A DNA stretch of 64,000 bases. It comes from JBBSBL01 sp963735885 (GTDB taxonomy: Bacteria; Actinomycetota; Thermoleophilia; Solirubrobacterales; Solirubrobacteraceae). The DNA lies in the NCBI GenBank assembly GCA_963735885.1, contig CAVTMP010000003.1, forward strand, positions 1 to 64,000, in the 5' to 3' direction. The notes below the pieces were generated by a model. The model did no database searches. It was given only the letters and a program-made list of their open reading frames with translations, and was not told where the DNA came from. This document shows positions 25,372 to 36,623 of the stretch, one piece after another. A program made the translations under genes and the position numbers. Positions within the stretch are counted from its first letter, which is position 1; each line of letters opens with the position of its first letter.

Positions 25372-27064
25372 GTGCTGACCGTCCGAGAGCTGCTGGGCGA
25401 CCTCGACGTCCGGGTCCTCGCCGCCGAGGACCACGTCGACGCACCCGTCCGCTGGGTGCACATCACCGAGCTGCGGGACCCGACGCCGTGGCTCTCCGGC
25501 GGGGAGCTGATCCTCACCACGGGCCTGCAGCTCGACACGGCGAGGCGCCAGCGCGAGTTCGTCCATCGGCTCGCCGACCACCAGCTCTCCGGGCTGGGCA
25601 TCGGCACGGGCTTCGCGCACGAGAGCGTGCCGAAGGCGCTGCTCGCCGCGGCACGCGAGCGCGACTTCCCGGTGTTCGAGGTGCCCTACGAACTGCCGTT
25701 CATCGCGGTGACCGAAGCGGCCTTCACGCGACTCGTCAACGACCAGTACGCCGTGCTGCGGCGCTCCATCGCCGCGCACGAGCGGCTCGAGCGGATCGTC
25801 CTCTCCGAGCGCGGGCTCGACGCGGTCGTCGCGGCGCTCGCCTCGATGGTCGGGGGCGCGGTCGTGGTGGCGGACGCGCGCGGCGAGCCGCTGGAGCAGC
25901 GGACCTTCCGCCGCGGGCTCGACCCGGAGGTCCTCACGGAGCTCAGCGGCGAGCTGCGCGCCCGCGCCCGCCGCGGGGAGCGGTCGGCGTTCGTCCCCGC
26001 GCACCCGGAGCTCGCCGGGCGGGCCCTCGCGCTGCCCGTCGCGGCCACGGGCGTCCCGGAGACGCCGCCCGCCGAGGACGGCGCGACGCCGCAGGCCTGG
26101 CTCGTGGCGATCAAGGATGCCGACGGCCTGTCGGAGCTCGACCGGCTGACGCTGCACCAGGCCGTCACCGTCGTCGCCCTCGAGCTCCTGCGCAGCCGGG
26201 TCGCCGAGGACACCGAGCGCCGGCTCGCGGGGGACGTGCTCTCGGCGCTCGTGGCCGGCGAGCTCTCGGGCCGAGAGCTCGCGCGGCGGCTCGAGCCCTT
26301 CGGCCTCGGCGAGCGGGTCGCCGCCTTCGTCGTGGCCCGGCCCCGCCCCGGACGTGGCGCCGCGACGGCGTGCGAGGCCGCGGTGCTCGCCGCGCTGCGC
26401 GCGGAGGCCGCCGGCGGGCTCGCGGCGAGCGCGGGCGAATGGACCTGCGCGCTGCTTCCCGGGCTCGGAGAGGCGGAGCTCTACCCGCTCGCCGACCGCC
26501 TCGCGGAGCGGCTCCGCACGGAGCTCGGGGTGCCGATCCGGGCGGGCGTCGGGCGCAGCGTGCCCACCGGCGAGAGTCGGCGGAGCTTCCACGAGGCGCG
26601 CTGCGCGCTCGAGGCGCTCGCCCTCGCGGCGCCCGCCGACGGCCACGGCAACGGCCACGGCAACGGCGCCGGCACCGAGCCCGCCACCGTCGCCACCTAC
26701 CGGGACCTCGGCTCCTTCCAGCTGCTGCTCTCGCTGCAGGACGACGACGCGCTGCGCCTGTTCTGCGACTCGATCCTCGGCCCCATCGAAGCCGGGCGAG
26801 GGCCCCTACGGCGGCGAGCTCATGCGCTCGCTCGAGGCGTTCATCGAGGAGAACGGGCAATGGGAGCGCGCCGCGCGGCGGCTCTACTGCCACCGCCACA
26901 CGCTTCGCTATCGCATCCGCAAGGTGGAGGAGATCACCGGGCGCAGCCTCTCGAGCGCCCGCGACCGGATCGAGTTCTGGCTCGCGCTGCGCGGTCGGGA
27001 GCTCGTCTCCCAGCCCGACGGCGCCATGCCCCAGCCCCGACAAGCGAGGTCCCAGGTCCCATGA
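25372..27064 (+). CDS. PucR-family transcriptional regulator, frameshifted near 26797
   Basis: A regulator of about 560 residues once repaired. The N-terminal PucR domain starts LTVRELLGDLDVRVLAAE and includes WLSGGELILTTGLQL. A GGDEF-like middle region follows. The C-terminal helix-turn-helix (HTH_30) contains YCHRHTLRYRIRKVEEITG. The frame changes at about 26790-26798: before it reads LGPIEAG, and after it reads EGPYGGELMRSLEAFIEENG, one base out of step. A low-complexity His/Gly/Asn stretch sits near residue 425. Its TGA overlaps the ald ATG. It probably controls the flanking aminotransferase and ald genes. Confidence 0.88.
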
Positions 27065-28191
27065 AGGTCGGCGTTCCCACCGAGATCAAGACCGACGAGT
27101 ACCGCGTCGCGCTGACGCCGGCGGGCGTTCGAGAGCTCGCCGACGCCGGGCACGAGGTCTTCGTCCAGCGCGGCGCCGGGGAGGGCTCGGCGATCGCCGA
27201 CGCCGACTTCGAGGCGCAGGGCGCGCGCATCCTGCCCGACGCCGAGGCGGTGTTCGGGACCTGCGAGATGATCGTCAAGGTCAAGGAGCCCCAGCCGGTC
27301 GAGGTCGCCCGGCTCGAAGCGCACCACCTCCTCTTCACCTACCTGCACCTCGCGCCAGACCCGGAGCTGACGCGCGGCCTCATGGACTCCGGCGCGACCT
27401 GCGTGGCCTACGAGACCGTCGAGGACGGCGACGGGCGGCTGCCGCTGCTCGCCCCGATGAGCGAGGTCGCGGGGAAGATCGCCACCCAGGCGGGGGCGTT
27501 CATGCTCGAGAAGCCGCTCGGCGGCCGGGGCATCCTGCTCGGCGGGGTCCCCGGCGTGGCGGCCGGGAGGGTGATGGTGATCGGCGGGGGGGTCGTCGGC
27601 ACGAACGCCGCGATCATCTCGATCGGCATGCAGGGCGAGACCTACGTGTACGACCGCAACATCAACCGCCTGCGGGAGCTCGAGATCGAGCTCGGCGGCC
27701 GCGCCTCCACGTGCTTCGCCTCGACGCTGGAGATCGAGCAGCGGCTGCCCGAGATGGACCTCGTCATCGGCGCCGTCCTCGTGCACGGGGCCAAGGCGCC
27801 GCACGTCATCACGCGCAAGCAGCTCGGTCTGATGAAGCGCGGCGCCGTGCTCGTCGACGTGTCGATCGACCAGGGCGGGTGCTTCGAGACCTCGCGGCCC
27901 ACGACCCACTCCGACCCGACCTACGAGGTCGACGGGGTGACCCACTACTGCGTCGCCAACATGCCCGGCGCGGTCCCGATCACCTCGACCTACGCGCTGA
28001 CCAACGCCACCATGCCGTTCGTCGTCGACCTCGCCTCGCGCGGCGTCGCCGACGCCACCGCGCGCAACCCGGGTCTCGCGCCGGGCGTGAACGTCGTGGC
28101 CGGCCAGGTGACCTACGCGCCGGTGGCCGAGGCCGTCGGCGTTCCGCACACGCCGCTGGCCGACGCGCTCGCCGGGGTGCCGGCGGGCTGA
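27061..28191 (+). CDS. ald: Alanine dehydrogenase
   Basis: A 376-residue enzyme that interconverts L-alanine with pyruvate and ammonia using NAD. N-terminal MKVGVPTEIKTDEYRVALTP is diagnostic of the family. HHLLFTYLHLAPDPEL carries the substrate-site His, and the NAD-binding fold is MVIGGGVVGTNAAIISIGMQG. ATGA overlap with the PucR gene shows co-transcription. Together with the aminotransferase it would recycle alanine to pyruvate and release ammonia and NADH. Confidence 0.96.
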   Translation: MKVGVPTEIKTDEYRVALTPAGVRELADAGHEVFVQRGAGEGSAIADADFEAQGARILPDAEAVFGTCEMIVKVKEPQPVEVARLEAHHLLFTYLHLAPDPELTRGLMDSGATCVAYETVEDGDGRLPLLAPMSEVAGKIATQAGAFMLEKPLGGRGILLGGVPGVAAGRVMVIGGGVVGTNAAIISIGMQGETYVYDRNINRLRELEIELGGRASTCFASTLEIEQRLPEMDLVIGAVLVHGAKAPHVITRKQLGLMKRGAVLVDVSIDQGGCFETSRPTTHSDPTYEVDGVTHYCVANMPGAVPITSTYALTNATMPFVVDLASRGVADATARNPGLAPGVNVVAGQVTYAPVAEAVGVPHTPLADALAGVPAG

Positions 28192-28218
28192 CGCCCGGCC
28201 TCCCGGTCGCTCGCCCGC

Positions 28219-28227
28219 TGCTATCGT
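28219..28227 (+). promoter_or_regulatory. Putative extended -10 element (TGCTATCGT) of rpsL
   Basis: TGCTATCGT ends only ten bases before the rpsL ATG at 28238. Transcription would begin at about 28234-28238, giving a leaderless or nearly leaderless mRNA. No Shine-Dalgarno sequence is visible. Confidence 0.5.
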
Positions 28228-28237
28228 GCCCCGCCGC

Positions 28238-28633
28238 ATGCCGACCACCAGCCAACTCGTCCGCAAGGGCCGCAACGCTCCCAAGCGCAAGCTCGCCACC
28301 CCGGGCCTCAAGTCCGGGAAGGGTCGCAAGGCGAAGGTCGCCGCCCCGCAGCGGCGCGGGGTCTGCACGCGGGTCTACACGACCACGCCCAAGAAGCCGA
28401 ACTCCGCGCTGCGGAAGGTCGCGCGCGTGCGCCTGACCAACCAGATGGAGGTCACGGCCTACATCCCGGGCGAGGGCCACAACCTGCAGGAGCACTCCGT
28501 CGTGCTCGTCCGCGGCGGCCGCGTGAAGGACCTGCCGGGCGTGCGCTACAAGGTGGTTCGCGGGACGCTCGACGCCGCCGGCGTCAGCGACCGGCGCAAG
28601 GCGCGGTCGCAGTACGGCGTGAAGGCCCGCTAG
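28238..28633 (+). CDS. rpsL: 30S ribosomal protein S12
   Basis: A 131-residue S12 of the decoding centre. The conserved loop TTTPKKPNSALRKVARVRL carries the Lys that streptomycin resistance usually changes, here wild type. GRVKDLPGVRYKVVRG carries the second resistance Lys, also wild type. A few extra basic residues (SGKGRKAKVAAP) lie near position 25-37. ATG 28238 is chosen over GTG 28226, which lies within the -10-like element. Confidence 0.96.
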   Translation: MPTTSQLVRKGRNAPKRKLATPGLKSGKGRKAKVAAPQRRGVCTRVYTTTPKKPNSALRKVARVRLTNQMEVTAYIPGEGHNLQEHSVVLVRGGRVKDLPGVRYKVVRGTLDAAGVSDRRKARSQYGVKAR

Positions 28634-28637
28634 CCGC

Positions 28638-29108
28638 ATGCCCCGCCGCGCCGAGGCCTCGATCCGGCCGATCGAGCCGGACGCCGTCCACCGCTCGCGA
28701 CTCGTCCAGCAGGTGATCAACAAGGTCATGCTCGACGGCAAGAAGTCCACCGCCGAGCGGATCGTCTACGACGCGCTGGCCCTCATCGCCGAGAAGACCG
28801 GCAAGGACCCGGTCGAGTCGCTCGAGCAGTCGATCAAGACCCTGACCCCCGTCCTCGAGGTCCGCTCCCGCCGCGTCGGCGGCGCGACCTACCAGGTCCC
28901 GGTCGAGGTGCCGCCGCGCCGGGCCCGCACCCTCGCCATCCGCTGGCTCGTCCAGTTCGCCCGCGACCGCCGCGAGAAGACGATGGCGCAACGCCTCGCC
29001 AACGAGCTGCTCGACGCGCAGTCCCAGCAGGGCGGCGCATTCAAGCGCAAGGACGACATCTACCGCATGGCCCAGGCCAACAAGGCCTTCGCGCACTACC
29101 GCTGGTAG
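28638..29108 (+). CDS. rpsG: 30S ribosomal protein S7
   Basis: A 156-residue S7, the normal length, which starts assembly of the 30S head. Visible are VQQVINKVMLDGKKSTAERI, VEVRSRRVGGATYQVPVEV and the C-terminal FKRKDDIYRMAQANKAFAHY. It starts four bases after rpsL. fusA follows, but only after a 289-base leader region. Confidence 0.97.
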   Translation: MPRRAEASIRPIEPDAVHRSRLVQQVINKVMLDGKKSTAERIVYDALALIAEKTGKDPVESLEQSIKTLTPVLEVRSRRVGGATYQVPVEVPPRRARTLAIRWLVQFARDRREKTMAQRLANELLDAQSQQGGAFKRKDDIYRMAQANKAFAHYRW

Positions 29109-29196
29109 CTCGTCAGCGCCGCTGACGCGCCGCCGTGCCGGGACGAGAGCGTGCCGAATACGCCCCGCGAGGCCCGGCGGATCGCCCCGGGTCCTT

Positions 29197-29205
29197 TGCT
29201 ATCCT
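29197..29205 (+). promoter_or_regulatory. Putative extended -10 element (TGCTATCCT) for the fusA leader
   Basis: TGCTATCCT matches the element seen before rpoB, rpsL and rpmJ. It lies 200 bases before fusA, so the transcript would carry a leader of about 185 bases. Confidence 0.5.
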
Positions 29206-29260
29206 CGCCGTCGCGGCGCGGGGGCTGCGCCTGGTGGCGTGCGCCTCGCGCGGAGGACCC

Positions 29261-29287
29261 TTGCCGATGGAGACCTCGACCCCCTAG
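29261..29287 (+). CDS. Candidate leader mini-ORF upstream of fusA
   Basis: GGAGG at 29252-29256 is followed by an in-frame TTG at 29261 and ATG at 29267, then a TAG at 29285. From the ATG the peptide would be Met-Glu-Thr-Ser-Thr-Pro. The good ribosome-binding site, short length and position just before alternative hairpins make a leader peptide plausible. Such a short ORF can arise by chance. Confidence 0.35.
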   Translation: MPMETSTP

Positions 29288-29295
29288 CGATCCCG

Positions 29296-29345
29296 ACGGG
29301 CCGACACACGGATGTCGTCACGGGCCCGCTCGGGCCCGTTTTTTT
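29296..29345 (+). terminator. Intrinsic terminator with possible antiterminator before fusA (attenuator)
   Basis: ACGGGCCC at 29320-29327 pairs perfectly with GGGCCCGT at 29332-29339 around GCTC, followed by seven T (29339-29345). This is the clearest intrinsic terminator in the window. CGGGCC at 29297-29302 can instead pair with GGCCCG at 29323-29328, with GACA/TGTC pairing inside, which would break the terminator. Only 52 bases separate the T-run from the fusA ATG and no promoter is obvious there. Confidence 0.65.
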
Positions 29346-29397
29346 CGCCCGCACACCGCTCACCAGACCCGCCTCAGCGCCCGACGACACCATCCCC

Positions 29398-31500
<2,103 letters not shown>

Positions 31501-31555
31501 CCGCGGTGCCGTGACGGGTCTGCGCGGCCAGCCGCCGCCGGGCCCGCGACTGAGA

Positions 31556-31561
31556 TAGATT
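31556..31561 (+). promoter_or_regulatory. Putative -10 element (TAGATT) of tuf
   Basis: GATAGATTT lies 57 bases before the tuf start, inside a 117-base gap after fusA. A separate tuf promoter is common because EF-Tu is needed in excess. Confidence 0.4.
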
Positions 31562-31617
31562 TCCGAGGTTCGCTCTCTGCGGCGAGCCATCCCGATCCGA
31601 GAAGGAGCCAAGACAAA

Positions 31618-32802
<1,185 letters not shown>

Positions 32803-32812
32803 CCGCAGCGCC

Positions 32813-32839
32813 GGAGGCGGGAGCCGGGCTCCCGCCTCC
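32813..32839 (+). terminator. 11-bp hairpin after tuf
   Basis: GGAGGCGGGAG at 32813-32823 pairs perfectly with CTCCCGCCTCC at 32829-32839 around CCGGG. No T-run follows, but the position ten bases after the tuf stop suits a terminator between the str and S10 units. A C-rich tract with CCCCACC repeats covers about 32923-32952 just before rpsJ. Confidence 0.55.
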
Positions 32840-32957
32840 ATCCCCCGACGGACGACGGATACGACCAACGAGAGGCGGGCCCCGCGACAATGGTCCGGGA
32901 CTCGCCTTCGCCACGCAGTAGACCCCACCCGACACCCCACCCCACCCCACGCCTCCC

Positions 32958-33281
32958 ATGGCCACCCTGACCCAGAACAAGATCCGGATCCGCCTGAAGT
33001 CCTACGACCACTCGACGATCGAGACGGCGGCCAAGGAGATCGTGGAGACGGCCACGCGCACCGGCGCGACGGTCTCGGGTCCCGTGCCGCTGCCGACGGA
33101 GAAGAACGTCTACTGCGTGATCCGCTCGCCCTTCAAGGACAAGGACTCGCGCGAGCACTTCGAGATCCGCACCCACAAGCGCCTGATCGACATCCACCAG
33201 CCCACGCCGAAGACGGTCGACTCGCTCCAGCGGCTCGACCTGCCGGCCGGCGTCGACATCGAGATCCGGCTCGCGGGGTGA
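32958..33281 (+). CDS. rpsJ: 30S ribosomal protein S10
   Basis: A 107-residue S10, slightly longer than usual at the N-terminus. RIRLKSYDHSTIETAAKEIV, VSGPVPLPTEKNVYCVIRSP and the C-terminal DLPAGVDIEIRL are diagnostic. It opens the S10 operon and also serves as NusE in antitermination. Its TGA overlaps the GTG of rplC. Confidence 0.97.
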   Translation: MATLTQNKIRIRLKSYDHSTIETAAKEIVETATRTGATVSGPVPLPTEKNVYCVIRSPFKDKDSREHFEIRTHKRLIDIHQPTPKTVDSLQRLDLPAGVDIEIRLAG

Positions 33282-33904
33282 GCGACGTGGCCGCGATCCT
33301 CGCCCGCAAGCTCGGCATGACCCAGCGGTTCCTCGACGACGGCCGCGTGGAGCGGGTCACCGTGCTCGAGGCCGGCCCCTGTCCGGTGACCGGCATCCGC
33401 ACGGCCGAGCGGGACGGCTACGACGCGATCCAGCTCGCCTTCGACGCGTGTCGCGAGAAGGCGCTGACCCGTCCCGAGCTCGGTCACCTCAAGAAGGCCG
33501 GCGCGGGCCCCCACCGTCGGCTTGCGGAGTTCCGCGGCGAGCCCGGCGAGCTCAAGGTGGGCGACACGGTCACGGTGGAGGCCTTCGAGGCCGGCCAGGT
33601 CGTCAAGGTCGCCGGCGTCTCCAAGGGGAAGGGCTTCCAGGGCACGATCAAGCGCCACAACTTCCAGCGCGGCCCGGCCTCGCACGGGTCGCACAACGTT
33701 CGCGCCCCGGGCTCGATCGGCGCGTCGGCGACGCCCTCGCGGGTCTTCAAGGGGATTCGCGGGCCCGGCCACATGGGTCACGAGCGCGTGACCCAGAAGG
33801 GCCTCGAGATCGTCGAGGTCCGCGCGGGCGAGAACCTCATGCTCGTGCGCGGCGCGGTGCCCGGGCCGCGCGGCGGGACGGTCGAGGTGCGGGCCGATGC
33901 CTAG
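33278..33904 (+). CDS. rplC: 50S ribosomal protein L3
   Basis: A 208-residue L3 near the peptidyl-transferase centre. It begins VAAILARKLGMTQRF and contains VSKGKGFQGTIKRHNFQRGP and GHMGHERVTQKGLEIV. GTG 33278 overlaps the rpsJ stop. Its last eight bases overlap the rplD start. Confidence 0.97.
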   Translation: MSDVAAILARKLGMTQRFLDDGRVERVTVLEAGPCPVTGIRTAERDGYDAIQLAFDACREKALTRPELGHLKKAGAGPHRRLAEFRGEPGELKVGDTVTVEAFEAGQVVKVAGVSKGKGFQGTIKRHNFQRGPASHGSHNVRAPGSIGASATPSRVFKGIRGPGHMGHERVTQKGLEIVEVRAGENLMLVRGAVPGPRGGTVEVRADA

Positions 33905-34550
33905 CGCGGCGCGCCTCGGCGGCGGCGACGTCGCCCTCGACGAGACGGCCTTCGGCGCCCCGTTCAACGCCGCGCTCGTGCACGAGTGCGTCCGCGCCGA
34001 GCAGAACGCGCGGCGGCGCGGCACGGCGGCGACGAAGACCCGCGGGATGGTGCGCGGGGGCGGCGCCAAGCCGTGGCGCCAGAAGGGCACCGGCCGCGCG
34101 CGCGCCGGGTCCAGCCGCTCGCCGCTGTGGGCGGGCGGCGGAACCATCTTCGGGCCGAGCCCGCGCCACTACCTGGGCAAGGTGAACCGCAAGGCCCGCC
34201 GCGCCGCGCTGCGCGCCGTGCTGTCCGTCCACGCCGGCCGCGGGTCGGTCGCGGTGATCGACGGGGCCTCCTTCGAGGCGCCGTCCACCCGGCAGGCCGC
34301 GGACGCGCTCGCCGCCTGGGACGCCTCGCGCCCGGTGCTCGTGCTCGCCGCCGAGCAGGAGGTCGCCGCCGCCAAGTCCTTCCGCAACCTCGCGCGCGTG
34401 ACCGTCCTCGCCGCGGAGCAGGCCGGGGTGGCCGACGTCCTCGGCGCCGCCGCGCTCGTGCTGACCGACGCGGCGCTCGAGCGGGTGACCGCGCGCGCGG
34501 TCGCCGAGCCGCGGGCCGCGTCCGGCGCCGGCGCGGAGGAAGCCGCCTGA
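33897..34550 (+). CDS. rplD: 50S ribosomal protein L4
   Basis: A 217-residue L4 with the extended tunnel loop TKTRGMVRGGGAKPWRQKG and GRARAGSSRSPLWAGGG. ATG 33897 lies inside the end of rplC (8-base overlap), and the C-terminus has a short Ala/Glu tail. L4 represses the S10 operon in some bacteria, but no matching leader is recognised here. Confidence 0.95.
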   Translation: MPSAARLGGGDVALDETAFGAPFNAALVHECVRAEQNARRRGTAATKTRGMVRGGGAKPWRQKGTGRARAGSSRSPLWAGGGTIFGPSPRHYLGKVNRKARRAALRAVLSVHAGRGSVAVIDGASFEAPSTRQAADALAAWDASRPVLVLAAEQEVAAAKSFRNLARVTVLAAEQAGVADVLGAAALVLTDAALERVTARAVAEPRAASGAGAEEAA

Positions 34551-34846
34551 TGCACGACGGCCAGATCATCATCCGCCCGGTCGTCTCGGAGAAGAGCTTC
34601 GTGCTCGCCGAGACCGGTCGCTACACCTTCCGCGTGCACCCGGACGCCCACAAGACCCGAATCCGCCAGGCGGTCGAGCGGCTGTTCGACGTCAAGGTCG
34701 TCGAGGTCCGCACCTCGACGGTGAAGAGCAAGCCCAAGCGCCGCGGCTACACCGCCGGACGCTCGCGCACGTGGAAGAAGGCGGTCGTGCAGGTGCGCGC
34801 GGGCGACACGATCCCGATCTTCCAGGGTCTCGAGGCGAGCGAGTAA
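34550..34846 (+). CDS. rplW: 50S ribosomal protein L23
   Basis: A 98-residue L23 at the tunnel exit, docking site for trigger factor and SRP. It shows IIIRPVVSEKSFVLAE, YTFRVHPDAHKTRIRQAVE and VNTVxxK-like TVKSKPKRRGYTAGR. It overlaps rplD and rplB by one base each (TGATG and TAATG). Confidence 0.95.
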   Translation: MHDGQIIIRPVVSEKSFVLAETGRYTFRVHPDAHKTRIRQAVERLFDVKVVEVRTSTVKSKPKRRGYTAGRSRTWKKAVVQVRAGDTIPIFQGLEASE

Positions 34847-35685
34847 TGGCGATCCGCAAGCCCAGGCCCACGAGCCCCGGACGGCGCTTCGTCACCTACC
34901 CGGACTTCGCCGAGGTCACCAAGACCAGCCCCGAGAGGTCGCTGACCGAGGGACTGAAGAAGACCGGCGGGCGCAACGCCCACGGGCGCAAGACCTCCCG
35001 CCATCGCGGCGGCGGGGCCAAGCGCCTCTACCGCAAGGTCGACTTCAAGCGGCGCAAGGACGGCGTGCCCGCCCGTGTCGCGGCGGTCGAGTACGACCCC
35101 AACCGCTCCGCCTACATCGCGCTGCTCCACTACGCCGACGGCGAGAAGCGCTACATCCTCGCGCCGCAGCGGCTCGAGGTCGGCGCCCGGGTCGCCTCCG
35201 GGCCGGACGCCGAGATCAGCGTCGGCAACTGCCTCCCGCTGGCCAACATGCCCGCGGGCACGGTCGTCCACAACGTCGAGCTCATCCCGGGCCGCGGCGG
35301 GCAGCTCGGCCGCTCCGCGGGCGCGGCCATCCAGCTCCTGGCCAAGGAGGGGGAGATGGCCACCCTCCGCCTCCCCTCGGGCGAGATGCGGATGGTCCGC
35401 GCCGAATGCCGCGCGACCGTGGGGGCGATCGGGAATCCCGACCACCAGAACGTGAAGATCGGCAAGGCCGGTCGCAAGCGCCACATGGGAGTGCGGCCGC
35501 AGACCCGCGGCACCGCGATGAACCCGGTGGACCACCCGCACGGCGGCGGCGAGGGGTCCACGACCGCGGGGCGCCACCCGGTCACGCCGTGGGGCGTCCC
35601 CACGCTCGGCTACCGGACGCGCAAGAAGAACAAGTCCTCCGATCGCTACATCGTCCGCGGCCGCCGGCGCGGAAAGAAGAGGTAG
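34846..35685 (+). CDS. rplB: 50S ribosomal protein L2
   Basis: A 279-residue L2, the usual length. KPRPTSPGRRFVTYPDF opens it, followed by GGRNAHGRKTSRHRGGGAKR and the peptidyl-transferase-proximal AMNPVDHPHGGGEGSTTAGR with its conserved His. No insertions or breaks are seen. Confidence 0.98.
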   Translation: MAIRKPRPTSPGRRFVTYPDFAEVTKTSPERSLTEGLKKTGGRNAHGRKTSRHRGGGAKRLYRKVDFKRRKDGVPARVAAVEYDPNRSAYIALLHYADGEKRYILAPQRLEVGARVASGPDAEISVGNCLPLANMPAGTVVHNVELIPGRGGQLGRSAGAAIQLLAKEGEMATLRLPSGEMRMVRAECRATVGAIGNPDHQNVKIGKAGRKRHMGVRPQTRGTAMNPVDHPHGGGEGSTTAGRHPVTPWGVPTLGYRTRKKNKSSDRYIVRGRRRGKKR

Positions 35686-35688
35686 GCC

Positions 35689-35961
35689 GTGTCCCGCTCG
35701 AGCAAGAAGGGCCCGTTCATCGAGGAGCGCCTGATGCGGCGCATCGAGCGGATGAACACGGCCGGCGAGAAGCAGATGGTCAAGACGTGGTCGCGCACCT
35801 CGACGATCTTCCCCGAGATGGTCGGGCACACCATCGCGGTCCACGACGGGCGCAAGCACGTGCCGGTCTTCGTGAGCGAGTCGATGGTCGGCCACAAGCT
35901 GGGGGAGTTCGCCCCGACCCGCACCTACCGCGGGCACGTCCAGAGCGGGAAGCGCCGCTGA
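35689..35961 (+). CDS. rpsS: 30S ribosomal protein S19
   Basis: A 90-residue S19 in the 30S head. SRSSKKGPFIEERLMRRIE and the central VKTWSRTSTIFPEMVGHTIA are diagnostic. It starts with GTG three bases after rplB, and rplV follows after one base. Confidence 0.97.
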   Translation: MSRSSKKGPFIEERLMRRIERMNTAGEKQMVKTWSRTSTIFPEMVGHTIAVHDGRKHVPVFVSESMVGHKLGEFAPTRTYRGHVQSGKRR

Positions 35962-35962
35962 C

Positions 35963-36616
35963 ATGGCCGACGAGCAGCCCGACACGAACGAGACCGAGGC
36001 GACGACGCCCGCGCCCGAGGGCGCGGCGAAGCCGAAGCGCGCGCGGCGGAAGAAGGCGGTCGAGCCCGGGGCCAGGAGCGCGGCGAAGGCGAAGGCGGCC
36101 GAGGCCGAGGCCGAGGCCGATGAGGCCAAGGCGGCCGAGGCCGAGGCCGATGAGGGCAAGGACGCCGAGACCGGGCCGGCCGAGCCCGAGGCCGACGCGG
36201 CCAAGGACGAGGCGCCGGCCACCCCCGCCGCGCCGGCGCCCGCCCGCCGCCGCCGTGGCCCGGAGCCGTCGGGTCGCCCGCCGGTCGTCCGCGCCCAGGC
36301 CCGCTACGTCCGCTCCTCGGCGCGGAAGGCCCGGCTGGTCTGCGACCACCTGCGCGGCAAGAGCGTCGACGAGGCCCGCGCGATCCTCGCGCACGCCAAC
36401 CGCGCCGTGGCCCGGGACTGGAGCAAGCTGCTCGAGTCGGCGGTCGCGAACGCCGAGCACAACCACGACCTCGACGGCGACGAGCTCCGCGTGCTCGCCG
36501 TCCACGCCGACGAGGGTCCGACCCTCAAGCGCTTCCGCCCGCGCGCGATGGGTCGCGCCACGCGCATCCGCAAGCGCACCAGCCACCTCACGATCACACT
36601 CACCCCGAAGGAGTAG
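35963..36616 (+). CDS. rplV: 50S ribosomal protein L22 with about 105-residue N-terminal extension
   Basis: The L22 fold occupies only residues 107-217 (RAQARYVRSSARKARLVCDH through TSHLTITL). It lines the peptide exit tunnel. Ahead of it lie about 105 Ala/Glu/Lys/Pro-rich residues, absent from standard L22 of about 110 residues. The extension starts right after rpsS, so no shorter start near the core is indicated, although GTG codons exist there. Part of it is a tandem repeat. Confidence 0.93.
   Translation: MADEQPDTNETEATTPAPEGAAKPKRARRKKAVEPGARSAAKAKAAEAEAEADEAKAAEAEADEGKDAETGPAEPEADAAKDEAPATPAAPAPARRRRGPEPSGRPPVVRAQARYVRSSARKARLVCDHLRGKSVDEARAILAHANRAVARDWSKLLESAVANAEHNHDLDGDELRVLAVHADEGPTLKRFRPRAMGRATRIRKRTSHLTITLTPKE
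36095..36160 (+). repeat. Tandem repeat in the rplV extension
   Basis: A 36-base copy (36095-36130) and a 30-base copy (36131-36160) share GCGGCCGAGGCCGAGGCC and GATGAGG. They encode AEAEADE-type units. They differ by one internal GAGGCC, a likely product of slippage. Confidence 0.7.
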
Positions 36617-36623
36617 CCAGGCG

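Noticed and set aside
29239..29397. An N-terminally longer EF-G starting at 29239.
   Set aside because: The frame would run through an intrinsic terminator with seven T, and the standard EF-G N-terminus begins at 29398.
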